Shown piece by piece: positions 26,808-35,328 of a stretch of 64,000 nt of DNA (positions are counted from its first letter, which is position 1; every line of letters starts with the position of its first letter). A program made the position numbers and the translations under genes. The stretch lies in NCBI GenBank assembly GCA_019637645.1, contig JAHBVH010000035.1, forward strand, positions 1 to 64,000, given 5' to 3'. The DNA is from Caldilineaceae bacterium. GTDB lineage: Bacteria; Chloroflexota; Anaerolineae; Caldilineales; Caldilineaceae. Below the pieces are notes generated by a model. The model was not told where the DNA came from and did no database searches. It worked only from the letters and a program-made list of their open reading frames with translations.

Positions 26808-27251
26808 CGTTCCCTCCCTCTTCTATCGCCCTGTTCGCCTTTGTTATGCTTACGTAAGATTTTGTGCCATCCCAGCACTGGCAAGCTTTCAAGATCGGTT
26901 AGTGCTATCATCACGCTATCATAATGGAGAGCTGGCAGCGATGCAAGCTTATGCGTGGTTGCCAGGGGGAACGCGAACCCCGCATTTTGAAAGTTGGCAT
27001 TTGCCAGGGCTAGGAATGGGCTGTGCGATCCGCCAAGGTGATCCCTGGCTGATGGGCTAGGCGCGGCTAAGCTGTCGCGCGGGCTCCGCATTAGTCCCAT
27101 CGCTAGGATCAAGGTTGACCGATCGCCTGATGTGGCGGCCACGGCAAAGGAGTACACTATAGGTAACGAGAGGTAACGAGAGGTAACGCGGCAAGGAGTA
27201 CGGCCTCTACCAAAGGGTGCGAAGGAATTGATTGAAACGAGGAGATGAGCC
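26808..27251. other. 444-bp divergent intergenic region with short repeats
   Basis: The region separates the response regulator from the PRC-barrel gene. It contains a 39-codon open frame at 26941-27060 and the tandem 10-mer AGGTAACGAG at 27161-27190 (two exact copies and a partial third). That 10-mer is flanked by GGCAAAGGAGTAC and GGCAAGGAGTAC, so the repeat unit may have duplicated a promoter or leader segment. Confidence 0.5.
26941..27060 (+). CDS. possible 39-residue small ORF or gene remnant
   Basis: ATG at 26941 is preceded by GGAG about 12 bases upstream and the frame closes at TAG. The peptide contains WHLPGLGMGCAIRQGDPWL, which looks protein-like, but no family is recognised. It may be a degraded fragment of a larger gene. 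Confidence 0.25.
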   Translation: MQAYAWLPGGTRTPHFESWHLPGLGMGCAIRQGDPWLMG

Positions 27252-27872
27252 ATGGATGTACCAATCAATGTTGCGGTCTATTGTGGCAAGGTGGTTTGCG
27301 GGCGCACCACGCGCGTCGTCCTTAATCCTCAAACAAAGCGGGTCAGCCATGTCGTTGTGCAAGGCAAAGGGCTGATCGGTGGCGAGTATTTGGTGCCGCT
27401 AGACGCCATTCTACAGGCGTCGCCCAACCATATTACGTTGCGGCTTAGTGCGCAAGAGCTGGTCGAGCTGACGTCCTTTGTCGAAACCGATGATCTGTCG
27501 GTCAGCGACTATCCTTTAACCGACGATTTTGATCTACCAATGTCTGGTGCCTATGCCTTCTGGCCAGAGATGGCAGCAGAAGAGGCCAAGCTGCTGGCTG
27601 AACATGAAATGATCCCTCCCGGCGAAGTGACAGTGACCAGTGGTGCCCAAGTGATCGCCAAAGATGGGCAGGTGGGCCACATTGATGAACTGTTAACCAA
27701 CCCCGCGAATGACAAGATTACCCATTTGATCTTGCGCAAGGGCCACTTGTGGAACCAGCATGATGTCACCATTCCGGTTGACCAGATTGAACGGATTGAG
27801 GAAGATCGGGTCTATCTAAAGCTGGACAAGGCCCATTTAGCTGAATTGCCAGCGGTGAGCCGGCGCAACTAA
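27252..27872 (+). CDS. PRC-barrel domain protein
   Basis: A 206-residue soluble protein with two PRC-barrel-like halves: GKVVCGRTTRVVLNPQTKRV with VVVQGKG then YLVPLDAIL in the first, and VIAKDGQVGHIDELLTNPA with ITHLILRKGHLW and TIPVDQIERI in the second. PRC barrels are small beta domains found in RNA-processing, photosynthetic and stress proteins. The middle (residues ~85-115) is acidic. The start has GAGGAG close upstream. It precedes HdeD and may belong to the same stress-response group controlled by the nearby two-component pair; that link is inference. Confidence 0.85.
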   Translation: MDVPINVAVYCGKVVCGRTTRVVLNPQTKRVSHVVVQGKGLIGGEYLVPLDAILQASPNHITLRLSAQELVELTSFVETDDLSVSDYPLTDDFDLPMSGAYAFWPEMAAEEAKLLAEHEMIPPGEVTVTSGAQVIAKDGQVGHIDELLTNPANDKITHLILRKGHLWNQHDVTIPVDQIERIEEDRVYLKLDKAHLAELPAVSRRN

Positions 27873-27949
27873 CAAGCATAATAATATCAATCAATTGTGT
27901 TGCTCGAATGATGTGTAGGGCAGCTTGGAGCGCTGCCAAGGAGGAAATG

Positions 27950-28522
27950 ATGGTAACCCAATTTGCACAGAATTGGTGGGCAGTCGTTCTGCGTGGCGTG
28001 TTGGCAATCCTTTTTGGCCTGTCAGCCATGTTTTGGCCGGGGATCACCTTGGCCGCGCTAGTCCTGATGTATGGTGCCTATGCCATGGCCGATGGTCTCT
28101 TTGCGGTTGTCGCGGCCATTATGAATCGGACTCATGGTCAGCGGTGGTGGACTTTGTTGGAGGGCTTGGTGGGGATTGCGGCTGGTTTTATTGCCTTCCT
28201 GTGGCCTGGGCTAACTACCTTTGCTTTGCTCTATTTGATTGCCGCGTGGGCCATCGTAACGGGGATCTTTGAGATCGTAGCCGCAATTGAACTGCGCCGT
28301 GAGATTACTGGTGAATGGATGTTGGTTGCTAATGGCGTCCTCTCCGTTCTCTTTGGGCTGTTGGTCACCTTCTTTCCTGGGGCAGGCGCGTTGGGGATCG
28401 TTTGGTTGATTGCGCTCTATGCCTGGATCTTTGGGTTGCTCATGCTCATGTTGGGCTTCCAAATGCGGGGCTGGGTACATAACAATCAGCCACCTGCGGC
28501 TTTGGCCGGGCGCGGCATCTAA
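27950..28522 (+). CDS. HdeD/DUF308-family membrane protein
   Basis: A 190-residue membrane protein with six predicted helices arranged as three repeated pairs, the DUF308/HdeD layout. Repeated phrases include LRGVLAILFGLSAMFWPGIT, LEGLVGIAAGFIAFLWPGLT and NGVLSVLFGLLVTFFPGAG, each ending in a Pro-Gly turn. HdeD of enterobacteria is linked to acid resistance at high cell density; here only family membership is supported. ATG 27950 has AAGGAGG at five bases; another ATG is one codon before. It follows the PRC-barrel gene by about 80 bp. Confidence 0.9.
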   Translation: MVTQFAQNWWAVVLRGVLAILFGLSAMFWPGITLAALVLMYGAYAMADGLFAVVAAIMNRTHGQRWWTLLEGLVGIAAGFIAFLWPGLTTFALLYLIAAWAIVTGIFEIVAAIELRREITGEWMLVANGVLSVLFGLLVTFFPGAGALGIVWLIALYAWIFGLLMLMLGFQMRGWVHNNQPPAALAGRGI

Positions 28523-28539
28523 CTCAGAACCAAAGCCCA

Positions 28540-28560
28540 GTCAAGTTTTGAAAACTTGAC
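28540..28560. repeat. 21-bp palindrome after hdeD
   Basis: GTCAAGTTTT-G-AAAACTTGAC, 10-bp arms, 18 bp after the hdeD stop codon. Resembles the small palindromes at 15938 and 34944. Confidence 0.6.
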
Positions 28561-28665
28561 CAGACCACAGTTCGCCGTTTGCCACCTCTCAGCAGTTATT
28601 GGGCCAGCAGTTATTGGGCCAGCAGTTATTTGGATCGAGTGGCTAACTACGGTTTCATACTTCCC

Positions 28666-28710
28666 AAAACCGTTGGCGTCATCGGCATTGCTAATGACGC
28701 CAACGGTTTT
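28666..28710 (+). terminator. hairpin terminator candidate between hdeD and the sensor kinase
   Basis: AAAACCGTTGGCGTCAT and its perfect inverse (17-bp arms, 11-base loop); the right arm ends in TTTT. The perfect arms could also function on the opposite strand. Confidence 0.6.
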
Positions 28711-28813
28711 ATCTAATGGTTTGCCGAAGCTTCAAAGGACGATTTGCCAGCCACCACGAACCTTGGTAGGATCGCCGTGGGTGATCTTCCCCCACCCATG
28801 GCAAGATCCCTAG

Positions 28814-28881
<68 letters not shown>

Positions 28882-28882
28882 T

Positions 28883-30592
28883 ATGACGCCTACAGCACCA
28901 AGCCTTCGCTTAATTCTAGGGGGTACCTTCGGCTTGCTAGTCCTGCTCATGGTCACTTTGATCAGCCTGACCATGCAACAGATCGCTTCGGACCAGTTGC
29001 GGGAGGACGCCCAGACCTTGCTCGTGATCATCGCCCGCGACATGGTGGAGCGGCTCGAACGGGACATTGCCGAGCGGGCGCGTGAGATTGAGGTAGCCAC
29101 CTCTGCCAATAGCTTGCTCAGTGACCCTGCCCTGTCGCACGACTATCTCCAGCTTTCGATTGAATCTTTACAGCGGGCCCATCCCAGTTATTCGTGGATC
29201 GGGATGGCCAATGCCGCCGGGGAATTGATGGCGGCGACTGGCAGGGTGGGCGAGGGAGAAAACGTTGCCGAGCAGGCTTGGTTTCAGAATGGACGCCGCG
29301 GCCCCTATGTGGGCGATGGCCGGGATGTTGCGCCGGTTGCCACCTTTGATCAAGTGTTGCCAGATAGCGGCTCGACCTATTTTGTGGTCTACGCCGCGCC
29401 AGTCGTTGGCCCTACCGGAGAGTTGATTGGTGTGCTGGGGGCGATCTTGAATTGGGCTTGGATCCAAGATTTATCGATTGTCGGTCAACAAGCACTGAAT
29501 AATGAGTGGCATATTGAAATGTTCATTGTCACCCAGCATAGTGAACTACTTTCAAACCCGACCGGGTGGGGCGCACAGTCTCTGGACCTTGCCGCGTTGA
29601 CCACCCGCCTTGATGGGGAAAGTAGCGGGGTGATGACTTGGCCGGATGGTGAGCAATATTTGACTGTCATTTCCCCCATTCATCCCGGCGACCACTACGC
29701 CAGTTTGGGCTGGCTCGTCATTGTGCGCCAGCCCCTGCTCGATGCCTATGGCACGGCGCAACGGATTCAGTGGTCCATTGTCGCGATTGGTGGCATATAT
29801 GCGCTGGCCTTCAGTGGTGTGGTTTGGCTCCTGACCACGCGGCTGACGCGTCAGCTTCAGTCGATCACTACCGCGGCCGACCGGATTCGCCAAGGTGACA
29901 CCAATGTAGACATTCCGCTGCTCACCGGCAGTGCTGAAGTGGCGACCCTTTCAGCCTCCTTGAATCAACTGATTCAGGAATTGACCACCGCGACCATGGC
30001 TGAGCGCAACCGGATCGCGCGTGACCTTCATGATTCGGTGACCCAAACTCTCTTTTCCGCGAGTATGTTGGCTGATATTTTGCCGCGGCTGTGGCAGATC
30101 AATCCAGAACAAGGGGCCGCAAAATTAGAGGAACTGCGCCGCGCCGTGCGGGGGGCGCATGCCGAAATGCGTACGTTGCTCTTGGAATTACGGCCAACCG
30201 CGCTGATTGACACCGAGATGGACCGCTTGCTGCGCCAAGTGGCCTACGCCACCAGTGGCCGCTCTGGCCTTACTGTGAACTGGCAAATCGAAGGGACGGG
30301 CAGCTTGCTCCCTAATGTCAAGGTGGCCTTCTACCGTATTGTGCAAGAAGCCTTGAGTAATGTGGTGAAACATGCCGCGGCAACCCAAGCCGACATTCTG
30401 TTGCGCTATGGCGAGGGGCAGGTCGAATTGATCATTCGCGACGATGGCCGTGGGTTTGCGCCCGCTAATGTAACCGGCGATCACTTTGGGCTTGACATGA
30501 TGCAAGAACGGATCAACACCGTCGGCGGTATGCTAGCGATCCAGAGTGAGATTGGCGCAGGGACAACGATCACGGTGAGATGGCGCCCATGA
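28883..30592 (+). CDS. membrane sensor histidine kinase (HisKA_3 / NarL-partner type)
   Basis: A 569-residue sensor. A first membrane segment (residues ~13-32) and a second (~298-317) enclose a large extracytoplasmic domain of dCache-like appearance (for example SWIGMANAAGELMAATG and YFVVYAAPVVGPTGELIGVL). A HAMP linker follows (residues ~318-370). The HisKA_3 box has phospho-acceptor His383 in RIARDLHDSVTQTLF. The C-terminal ATPase has EALSNVVKHAAATQ (N box), IIRDDGRGF and GLDMMQERI. It would phosphorylate a NarL-type regulator, most likely that at 26157. The start codon has no ribosome site and abuts a seven-base repeat array. Confidence 0.93.
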   Translation: MTPTAPSLRLILGGTFGLLVLLMVTLISLTMQQIASDQLREDAQTLLVIIARDMVERLERDIAERAREIEVATSANSLLSDPALSHDYLQLSIESLQRAHPSYSWIGMANAAGELMAATGRVGEGENVAEQAWFQNGRRGPYVGDGRDVAPVATFDQVLPDSGSTYFVVYAAPVVGPTGELIGVLGAILNWAWIQDLSIVGQQALNNEWHIEMFIVTQHSELLSNPTGWGAQSLDLAALTTRLDGESSGVMTWPDGEQYLTVISPIHPGDHYASLGWLVIVRQPLLDAYGTAQRIQWSIVAIGGIYALAFSGVVWLLTTRLTRQLQSITTAADRIRQGDTNVDIPLLTGSAEVATLSASLNQLIQELTTATMAERNRIARDLHDSVTQTLFSASMLADILPRLWQINPEQGAAKLEELRRAVRGAHAEMRTLLLELRPTALIDTEMDRLLRQVAYATSGRSGLTVNWQIEGTGSLLPNVKVAFYRIVQEALSNVVKHAAATQADILLRYGEGQVELIIRDDGRGFAPANVTGDHFGLDMMQERINTVGGMLAIQSEIGAGTTITVRWRP

Positions 30593-30597
30593 AGGCC

Positions 30598-30651
30598 GTG
30601 GAGCAGTGAGCCAGTGACTGCTCCACTGTCCCACTGCTCCACTGTCCCACT
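30598..30651. repeat. hairpin plus 16-bp tandem repeat after the sensor kinase
   Basis: GTGGAGCAGT at 30598-30607 pairs with ACTGCTCCAC at 30616-30625. GCTCCACTGTCCCACT is then present twice in tandem at 30620-30651, running into the end of the convergent DUF1275 gene. No T-run follows. Confidence 0.65.
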
Positions 30652-31426
30652 ACCTCTCTCCCTCTCTGGTCAGCCGTTCGACAAAATAGTCGCCACTAAT
30701 AACTGTACCAAGGACAAGGATCGGGAAGAGTAACACCAGATCGGCCCAATAGAGAAAGCCGAGGCCACCCACTACGGCGGATCCGCCATAGGCGAGTAAG
30801 GTCATGGCATGAAACCAGGGCCCATCTTGCAACGATAACTGCGCTGCGCTCTCCTGTGCTTTATGCTTGTGCGGTTGTTCGGTTTCAACCAGCTTGAGCC
30901 AGCGAACAAACCGGGTGGTAAAGTTCATCAACGTGCCGGTGACATAGGTTGTGGTTGGGTTAGCGCGGAGATGGACAACCGCTATACTTTGCAGACCCAT
31001 GGCCAGCGCGGCCAAAGTCACAAAGGAGATACTCGCGCCCACGGATAAATTAGTCCCGGCCCAGTGCCAACCGATTAACAGACAACTGAGCGCCCCTAAC
31101 TCGGCCAGAAAGGTCTGCCCCAGGGCTGATAACCCCCGCGCATCTTCCCGTTGTCGGACCAGCATGATCTCACCCAGCGCCGCGCCGGTAATATACCCAC
31201 TGACCGAGATGATCGCATAGATGGCCGTTGCCAATTGCCCTTGGGCCAGGGCCGAGGCCAACATGATTGTGTTGCCGGTTTGCGCACCAGCCAACACCCC
31301 AAATCCCATTACCATCACCGCGTTGACACTTCCCCCCGTGAGCGCTAGTAGCAGCACCAGTAACACTTGTCGTTGGGCAAAGGCGCTCGCCGCGACCGTG
31401 CGTGTTAATGTCATTGAATTGTTCAT
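30650..31426 (-). CDS. DUF1275 (YoaK) family membrane protein
   Basis: A 258-residue integral membrane protein of the YoaK/DUF1275 family, with about six helices. The family signature is seen in LALTGGSVNAVMVMGFG and AGAQTGNTIMLASALAQG near the N-terminus and in VVHLRANPTTTYVTGTLMNFTT in the middle. The function of the family is unknown; a transporter or lipid role has been suggested from topology only. ATG 31426 has GGGATAAC upstream. The open frame extends another 37 codons with no support. The last bases overlap a tandem repeat. Confidence 0.9.
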   Translation of the reverse strand: MNNSMTLTRTVAASAFAQRQVLLVLLLALTGGSVNAVMVMGFGVLAGAQTGNTIMLASALAQGQLATAIYAIISVSGYITGAALGEIMLVRQREDARGLSALGQTFLAELGALSCLLIGWHWAGTNLSVGASISFVTLAALAMGLQSIAVVHLRANPTTTYVTGTLMNFTTRFVRWLKLVETEQPHKHKAQESAAQLSLQDGPWFHAMTLLAYGGSAVVGGLGFLYWADLVLLFPILVLGTVISGDYFVERLTREGER

Positions 31427-31708
31427 GTTATCCCAATCGATGCTGAAAATTGATTGATTACGGCCATTGACACGGCTTCCAAAGGAAAGTTGTGTAGCCC
31501 CCGAACCAACAGAACTGAAAATTACTGTGACTAGCATAGTGGCTGTGGCTGTACCGCGCTTCCGGCCATCGCCTAGAAATGGCTAATCGACCGGGTAGAT
31601 TCTTCCCCTAGTCGATCGGGTAATCGTACCTGGCCGATTGCCCAGGAAAGGCCCTTGTTCTATCGGTAACATGCCCTAAATATTGGGCGGATCAGTTGGG
31701 GCGGCTGC

Positions 31709-32347
31709 CTACTCGCTGGCATCCAATGCCATAGCTAACTTTGGTTGATAACCAGCGGCTAAGGCGCGCATAATGGATGGTGGCGTTAGAAGGGTAGCGG
31801 TTACAATGGAATTGAGGTGGATTAAATTCGTGTAGCCAAACGGAGTCCAACGCAACAGTTGGCCTTGCCAGACAAGGTAAGCATCTTCGTCGCCAATAGG
31901 CTGAATAAAGCTACCACTGGGCAGTTGCTCGATCTGGCTGGTGGACAGGATGGGGCGTGCTGCAGGAGCAAGGCGTTCACTGTGCAAAAGATGATCGATC
32001 ATTGCGGCTGGGGGTGTCAGCATGTGGACGAGAGGAAAGTTGGCAGTTGCCCACGCGGTCCGAAAGGCTTGAAAGCGTTCGCGTTGACACTCGGCGCAAG
32101 GGCGATGACCTGCCGCCAATGCGGTTGCCTCATCAAGAAAGAACAACTCGGTGTATTGGCCAGGGGCCATCACGGTGCGGCGGCGCTGCTTAAAGTCGAG
32201 CAGACAGCTGATCCAGCGCTTGTTTTGGTAGGCGCGGCGGAGATTACCTTGGTTGTCGTGCAAACACCCACGGTTGCCCATGAGCGTGCCGCGCGCCGTG
32301 GTGGCAATGATCGTGCCAAAAGGTGTTACACGGTTTTGTCTGGGCAT
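31709..32347 (-). CDS. conserved hypothetical protein with CxxC motif
   Basis: A 212-residue conserved hypothetical found in scattered bacteria, recognisable by RVTPFGTIIATTARGTLMGN, a basic stretch (DFKQRRRTVMAP), ELFFLDEATALAAGHRPC and the metal-type pair CAEC with nearby Arg residues. The CAEC and following QRERF recall the zinc-binding part of the Ada N-terminal domain. No catalytic residues can be named. The start at 32347 matches the usual N-terminus of the family, but no ribosome site precedes it; an in-frame ATG at 32386 is possible. Confidence 0.75.
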   Translation of the reverse strand: MPRQNRVTPFGTIIATTARGTLMGNRGCLHDNQGNLRRAYQNKRWISCLLDFKQRRRTVMAPGQYTELFFLDEATALAAGHRPCAECQRERFQAFRTAWATANFPLVHMLTPPAAMIDHLLHSERLAPAARPILSTSQIEQLPSGSFIQPIGDEDAYLVWQGQLLRWTPFGYTNLIHLNSIVTATLLTPPSIMRALAAGYQPKLAMALDASE

Positions 32348-32509
32348 TGTCTTGTGAGATTCGTGCCGTAGGTTTGATACCGCCATTATCGCCCAACGCT
32401 TGTCCAATGCGGGTAAATTTTAACGCTGCTTTAATCTGTTTTTGCTACACTAGTGTTGGTCAAACTAGAACGATGGCAGACGTATGCCACCACAGATTGG
32501 GAACAATGA

Positions 32510-33457
32510 ATGAATACCGCACATAATGAGGTTGATGATACACGGCAGAATGCTTCTTTGTCCAGCGCGGATTGGTTGGAAGCGGAGTTAGCGGACACGT
32601 TGGATGAAGATTATGAATTAGAGCTTTCCGAGCCCGCGCTTTCCCAGGAACTCCGGCGGATTTACAAAGAGAAGCATCCAGAAACGATTGAACGGAAAGT
32701 TTATTTCCGCGAGTTATTGAAGCTGCAAGCTGAACTAATCAAATTGCAAGATTGGGTGCAGGCCAGAAATGAGAAGATCGTCGTGATCTTTGAAGGGCGC
32801 GACTCAGCTGGCAAGGGGGGCGTGATCAAGCGTATTACCCAGCGGCTCAACCCGCGGGTCTGTCGCGTGGTGGCCCTGGCCAAGCCTAGTGATCGGGAAC
32901 AGACACAGTGGTATTTCCAGCGCTATGTACCCCATTTGCCCGCGGGTGGCGAAATTGTCCTCTTTGACCGCTCGTGGTATAACCGTGCTGGGGTAGAACG
33001 GGTGATGGGTTTTGCAACACCGGTTCAGATCGAACAATTCTTTCAAGATGTCCCCGACTTTGAGCGCATGTTAGTCCGCTCGGGGATTCGGCTGATCAAA
33101 TATTGGTTCTCGATCACCGACGAAGAACAGCAACTGCGCTTTCTCATGCGCATCCACGATCCGCTCAAACAGTGGAAATTAAGCCCGATGGATCTCCAAT
33201 CGCGCGTGCGGTGGGAGGAGTATACCAAAGCGAAAGAAGAGATGTTGGCCCGCACCAATATCCCCGAAGCCCCCTGGTTTATTGTGGAAGGCAATGACAA
33301 AAAACGGGCACGGCTGAACTGCATCCGCCATCTGCTCGATCAGGTTCCCTATACCGAAGTCGAGCACGAATCCATTGTGCTGCCGGAACGGGTCTATCAT
33401 CAAGACTATGAACGGAAAGTGCTGCCACAGGAGCTGTACGTGCCGTCGCGTTATTAA
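32510..33457 (+). CDS. ppk2: polyphosphate kinase 2, class I
   Basis: A 315-residue single-domain PPK2 that moves phosphate between polyphosphate and nucleoside phosphates. The Walker A motif EGRDSAGKGGVIKRI is near residue 95, the Walker B LFDRSWYNRAGVERVMG near residue 150, and the lid region follows with KYWFSITDEEQQLRF and HDPLKQWKLSPMD. PEAPWFIVEGNDKKRARLN completes the core. The length fits the one-domain class, which can drive phosphorylation of ADP or GDP. The first ~45 residues are acidic and probably flexible. The ATG has only a weak ribosome site. It converges on the DinB gene beyond a MITE-like element and hairpin. Confidence 0.95.
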   Translation: MNTAHNEVDDTRQNASLSSADWLEAELADTLDEDYELELSEPALSQELRRIYKEKHPETIERKVYFRELLKLQAELIKLQDWVQARNEKIVVIFEGRDSAGKGGVIKRITQRLNPRVCRVVALAKPSDREQTQWYFQRYVPHLPAGGEIVLFDRSWYNRAGVERVMGFATPVQIEQFFQDVPDFERMLVRSGIRLIKYWFSITDEEQQLRFLMRIHDPLKQWKLSPMDLQSRVRWEEYTKAKEEMLARTNIPEAPWFIVEGNDKKRARLNCIRHLLDQVPYTEVEHESIVLPERVYHQDYERKVLPQELYVPSRY

Positions 33458-33475
33458 ATCGCGTTATTAAGTATA

Positions 33476-33556
33476 GAAGTTACGCAGTTGGTTGGTACGA
33501 CCAGAGCCCTGACAGGTTTGGAAAACCTGTCAGGGCTGGTCTACGTGCGTAACTCC
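33476..33556. repeat. MITE-like element, copy 2 (81 bp)
   Basis: GAAGTTACGCA and TGCGTAACTCC ends, TA at both flanks, inner hairpin AGCCCTGACAGGTTTG / GAAAACCTGTCAGGGCT. Located just after ppk2, between convergent genes. Confidence 0.85.
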
Positions 33557-33563
33557 TATAAGT

Positions 33564-33606
33564 AGGGAAGGGCAGTCCGGTTTGCCAAACCAGACTGCCC
33601 TTCCCT
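33564..33606. terminator. 43-bp near-perfect hairpin between convergent ppk2 and dinB
   Basis: AGGGAAGGGCAGTC...GACTGCCCTTCCCT with an inner GGTTT-GCC-AAACC. It overlaps the last bases of the dinB-like gene and is placed to stop transcription from both sides, although it lacks a long T-run. Confidence 0.55.
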
Positions 33607-34168
33607 ATGCTGCAGCCTGTCGCGCCTGCGCAATAATATCGCGTAGCTGAGCGAATTGACCAACTTCATGTACCAAGCCCAAGAGGCCAGAACCAACGGC
33701 ATTCAGCGGCCCTACCATGGCTGCAAAAGCGTCGGGCAGCGCACGATAGCGGTCGAGCCGCGGCTGATCCGGCCAAGCATTCAGATAGGCCAACCGTATG
33801 CGGCGACTTTCTTCCAAGCGCTGAAGACATAATGCGGTGGTGGTGAGCGTTTGCCAATCGACTTCAGAACGGAGACGTGGCTCAAAAGGGTAATCGATCC
33901 CGCGTGCCAGAATCGAACTGACCGCCGCATTCTCCTCGCTCGACGCGGTGACATGGGCGATTAAGTGTCCTACATTCCAGCCGATCCCTCCCTCTGCCTC
34001 GGGGTCGGCTGCCACAAAGCAGACCTCTGAATCGCTCAAGTTACGGATCAGCACCACCATTTCATCAATTTGGGCGTTGGTGGTTTCTTGCAACTCTTCT
34101 AGACCAACCGTCTCGGCTAACTCGCTAAGCTTTTTCGTCCCGTTTGCTACCAGCGTAAAGTCAATCAT
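33605..34168 (-). CDS. DinB-family protein
   Basis: A 187-residue member of the DinB_2/YfiT four-helix superfamily. The family signature GWNVGHLIAHVTASSEENA near residue 65 contains a metal-type His pair. A further His lies in LVHEVGQFAQLRD near the C-terminus. These proteins often bind Ni or Zn through three His and may be thiol transferases. GGAGCCACC precedes ATG 34168. The function is unknown. Its stop codon overlaps a strong hairpin shared with ppk2. Confidence 0.85.
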   Translation of the reverse strand: MIDFTLVANGTKKLSELAETVGLEELQETTNAQIDEMVVLIRNLSDSEVCFVAADPEAEGGIGWNVGHLIAHVTASSEENAAVSSILARGIDYPFEPRLRSEVDWQTLTTTALCLQRLEESRRIRLAYLNAWPDQPRLDRYRALPDAFAAMVGPLNAVGSGLLGLVHEVGQFAQLRDIIAQARQAAA

Positions 34169-34401
34169 CGGTGGCTCCTTTTTCCAAAATCTTTATGCTA
34201 AACAGAAGTTTATTATCTGTCACTGCTTCTTGTACCACAAACTCATCTATCGGTAGGGCACGACCACCCGCTCCAAAGTTGTACCTGATCTGTACCTATT
34301 TCTTCTCTCTTTTCCTATATACGCTGGGCGCACCCATTGCTATTGTAGAGGCAAGCCCATATGCGGTAGGACAACCATACATGCGAAGGAGGGAAGGACG
34401 A

Positions 34402-34932
34402 ATGATGGAACCTAAGAATAACCAAAATGGTGCTCACAATGTCGATCATCATGCCATTGAAAAACTAGGTGAGCTAATTGACGATATTCATGTTGCTATG
34501 TTGACGACAGTTGATGAAGATGGCACGTTGCGCAGCCGACCCATGGCGACACAAGAGGTGGAATTTGAGGGCGATCTCTGGTTCTTTACCAGTGTGGACG
34601 ACGCCAAAGTAGACGAGGTGCGTCAAGAGCAGCAGGTCAATGTCAGTTATGTCGAGCCCAAAAACGAGCGCTATATCTCGGTTTCCGGCCAGGCCCAAGT
34701 GGTCCGTGACCCCGAAACGCTCAAAGCGTTATGGCACCAGAACTTTAAGGCGTGGTTCCCCGATGGGCTCGATGATCCCACCTTGGCCCTCCTCAAGATA
34801 CGGGTCGAGAAGGCTGAATATTGGGAGTCGTCGGATAAAGTGGTCAAAGCATTGGTGACCGGACCGCCACCCCAATATCAAGGCACCGATCATGCTGAAA
34901 TCGATATTGCGCCCGTACCATCCCACGGGTAG
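34402..34932 (+). CDS. general-stress FMN-binding split-barrel protein (PNPOx-like)
   Basis: A 176-residue member of the general stress protein 26 / pyridoxamine-oxidase-like family. HVAMLTTVDEDGTLRSRPM near residues 31-50 and LWFFTSVDDAKVDEVR near 60-75 are the typical flavin-binding strands. VSYVEPKNERYISVSGQAQV follows, and the C-terminal YWESSD is common in this family. It probably binds FMN or a related cofactor in the cytoplasm; the reaction is unknown. ATG 34402 (or 34405) has AAGGAGGGAAGGA upstream. The open frame continues 77 codons further without support. It lies close to other stress genes. Confidence 0.9.
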   Translation: MMEPKNNQNGAHNVDHHAIEKLGELIDDIHVAMLTTVDEDGTLRSRPMATQEVEFEGDLWFFTSVDDAKVDEVRQEQQVNVSYVEPKNERYISVSGQAQVVRDPETLKALWHQNFKAWFPDGLDDPTLALLKIRVEKAEYWESSDKVVKALVTGPPPQYQGTDHAEIDIAPVPSHG

Positions 34933-34943
34933 ACTGTCAGATG

Positions 34944-34976
34944 AAACTTGTCAGGTTTTATAAACCTGACAAGTTT
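34944..34976. repeat. perfect 33-bp palindrome after the stress protein gene
   Basis: Arms of 15 bp (AAACTTGTCAGGTTT and inverse) around TAT, 11 bp after the stop codon. Same architecture as the palindrome at 15938. Confidence 0.75.
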
Positions 34977-34985
34977 GGCCTTGCT

Positions 34986-35026
34986 CAGCGACTGCGTGAT
35001 CGACGGGGTCGCTGTTTTGCGTTTTT
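34986..35026 (+). terminator. weak terminator candidate
   Basis: CAGCGAC pairs with GTCGCTG across a 15-base loop and is followed by TTTTGCGTTTTT. Confidence 0.35.
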
Positions 35027-35328
35027 ATGGCGAATGACATAAAGTCACCTAGATGGAGGCGCTATCATCGGAGCCAAGCCATAGGTCGGCTGCAGGATGC
35101 TGTTGTCACGTTGGCCTGCTTTGGAACAGACCTCCACGCATAAAGTTGCTAAGCTGTTATTCGGCAGATTGACAATGACCGTCAACCGGGAGGTGCGTCC
35201 CCAGCGATAACAGCCTCTCGCTCATCTATATCAGTGCTTGCTTCAGCTTATCTGGCGCGGCAGTTCTTCTCGGCACACTTCCATGGATGAGTAACACCCA
35301 TTTTATCAAACGTCACAAGGAGAACGGC

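Larger units (their letters stand above)
34933..35328. other. 396-bp intergenic region before the aldolase
   Basis: Contains the 33-bp palindrome at 34944 and a possible terminator at 34986. TTGAC and GTCAA form a short inverted repeat near 35170. No promoter with both good boxes was found for the aldolase, and no gene is visible. Confidence 0.5.

Noticed and set aside
26780..27268. 162-codon leftward open frame upstream of the response regulator
   Set aside because: No domain, no ribosome site, overlaps the regulator start and the PRC-barrel start; judged chance.
34169..34401. 77-residue N-terminal extension of the stress FMN protein
   Set aside because: It lacks a ribosome site and resembles untranslated DNA; the ATG at 34402 has a strong site.
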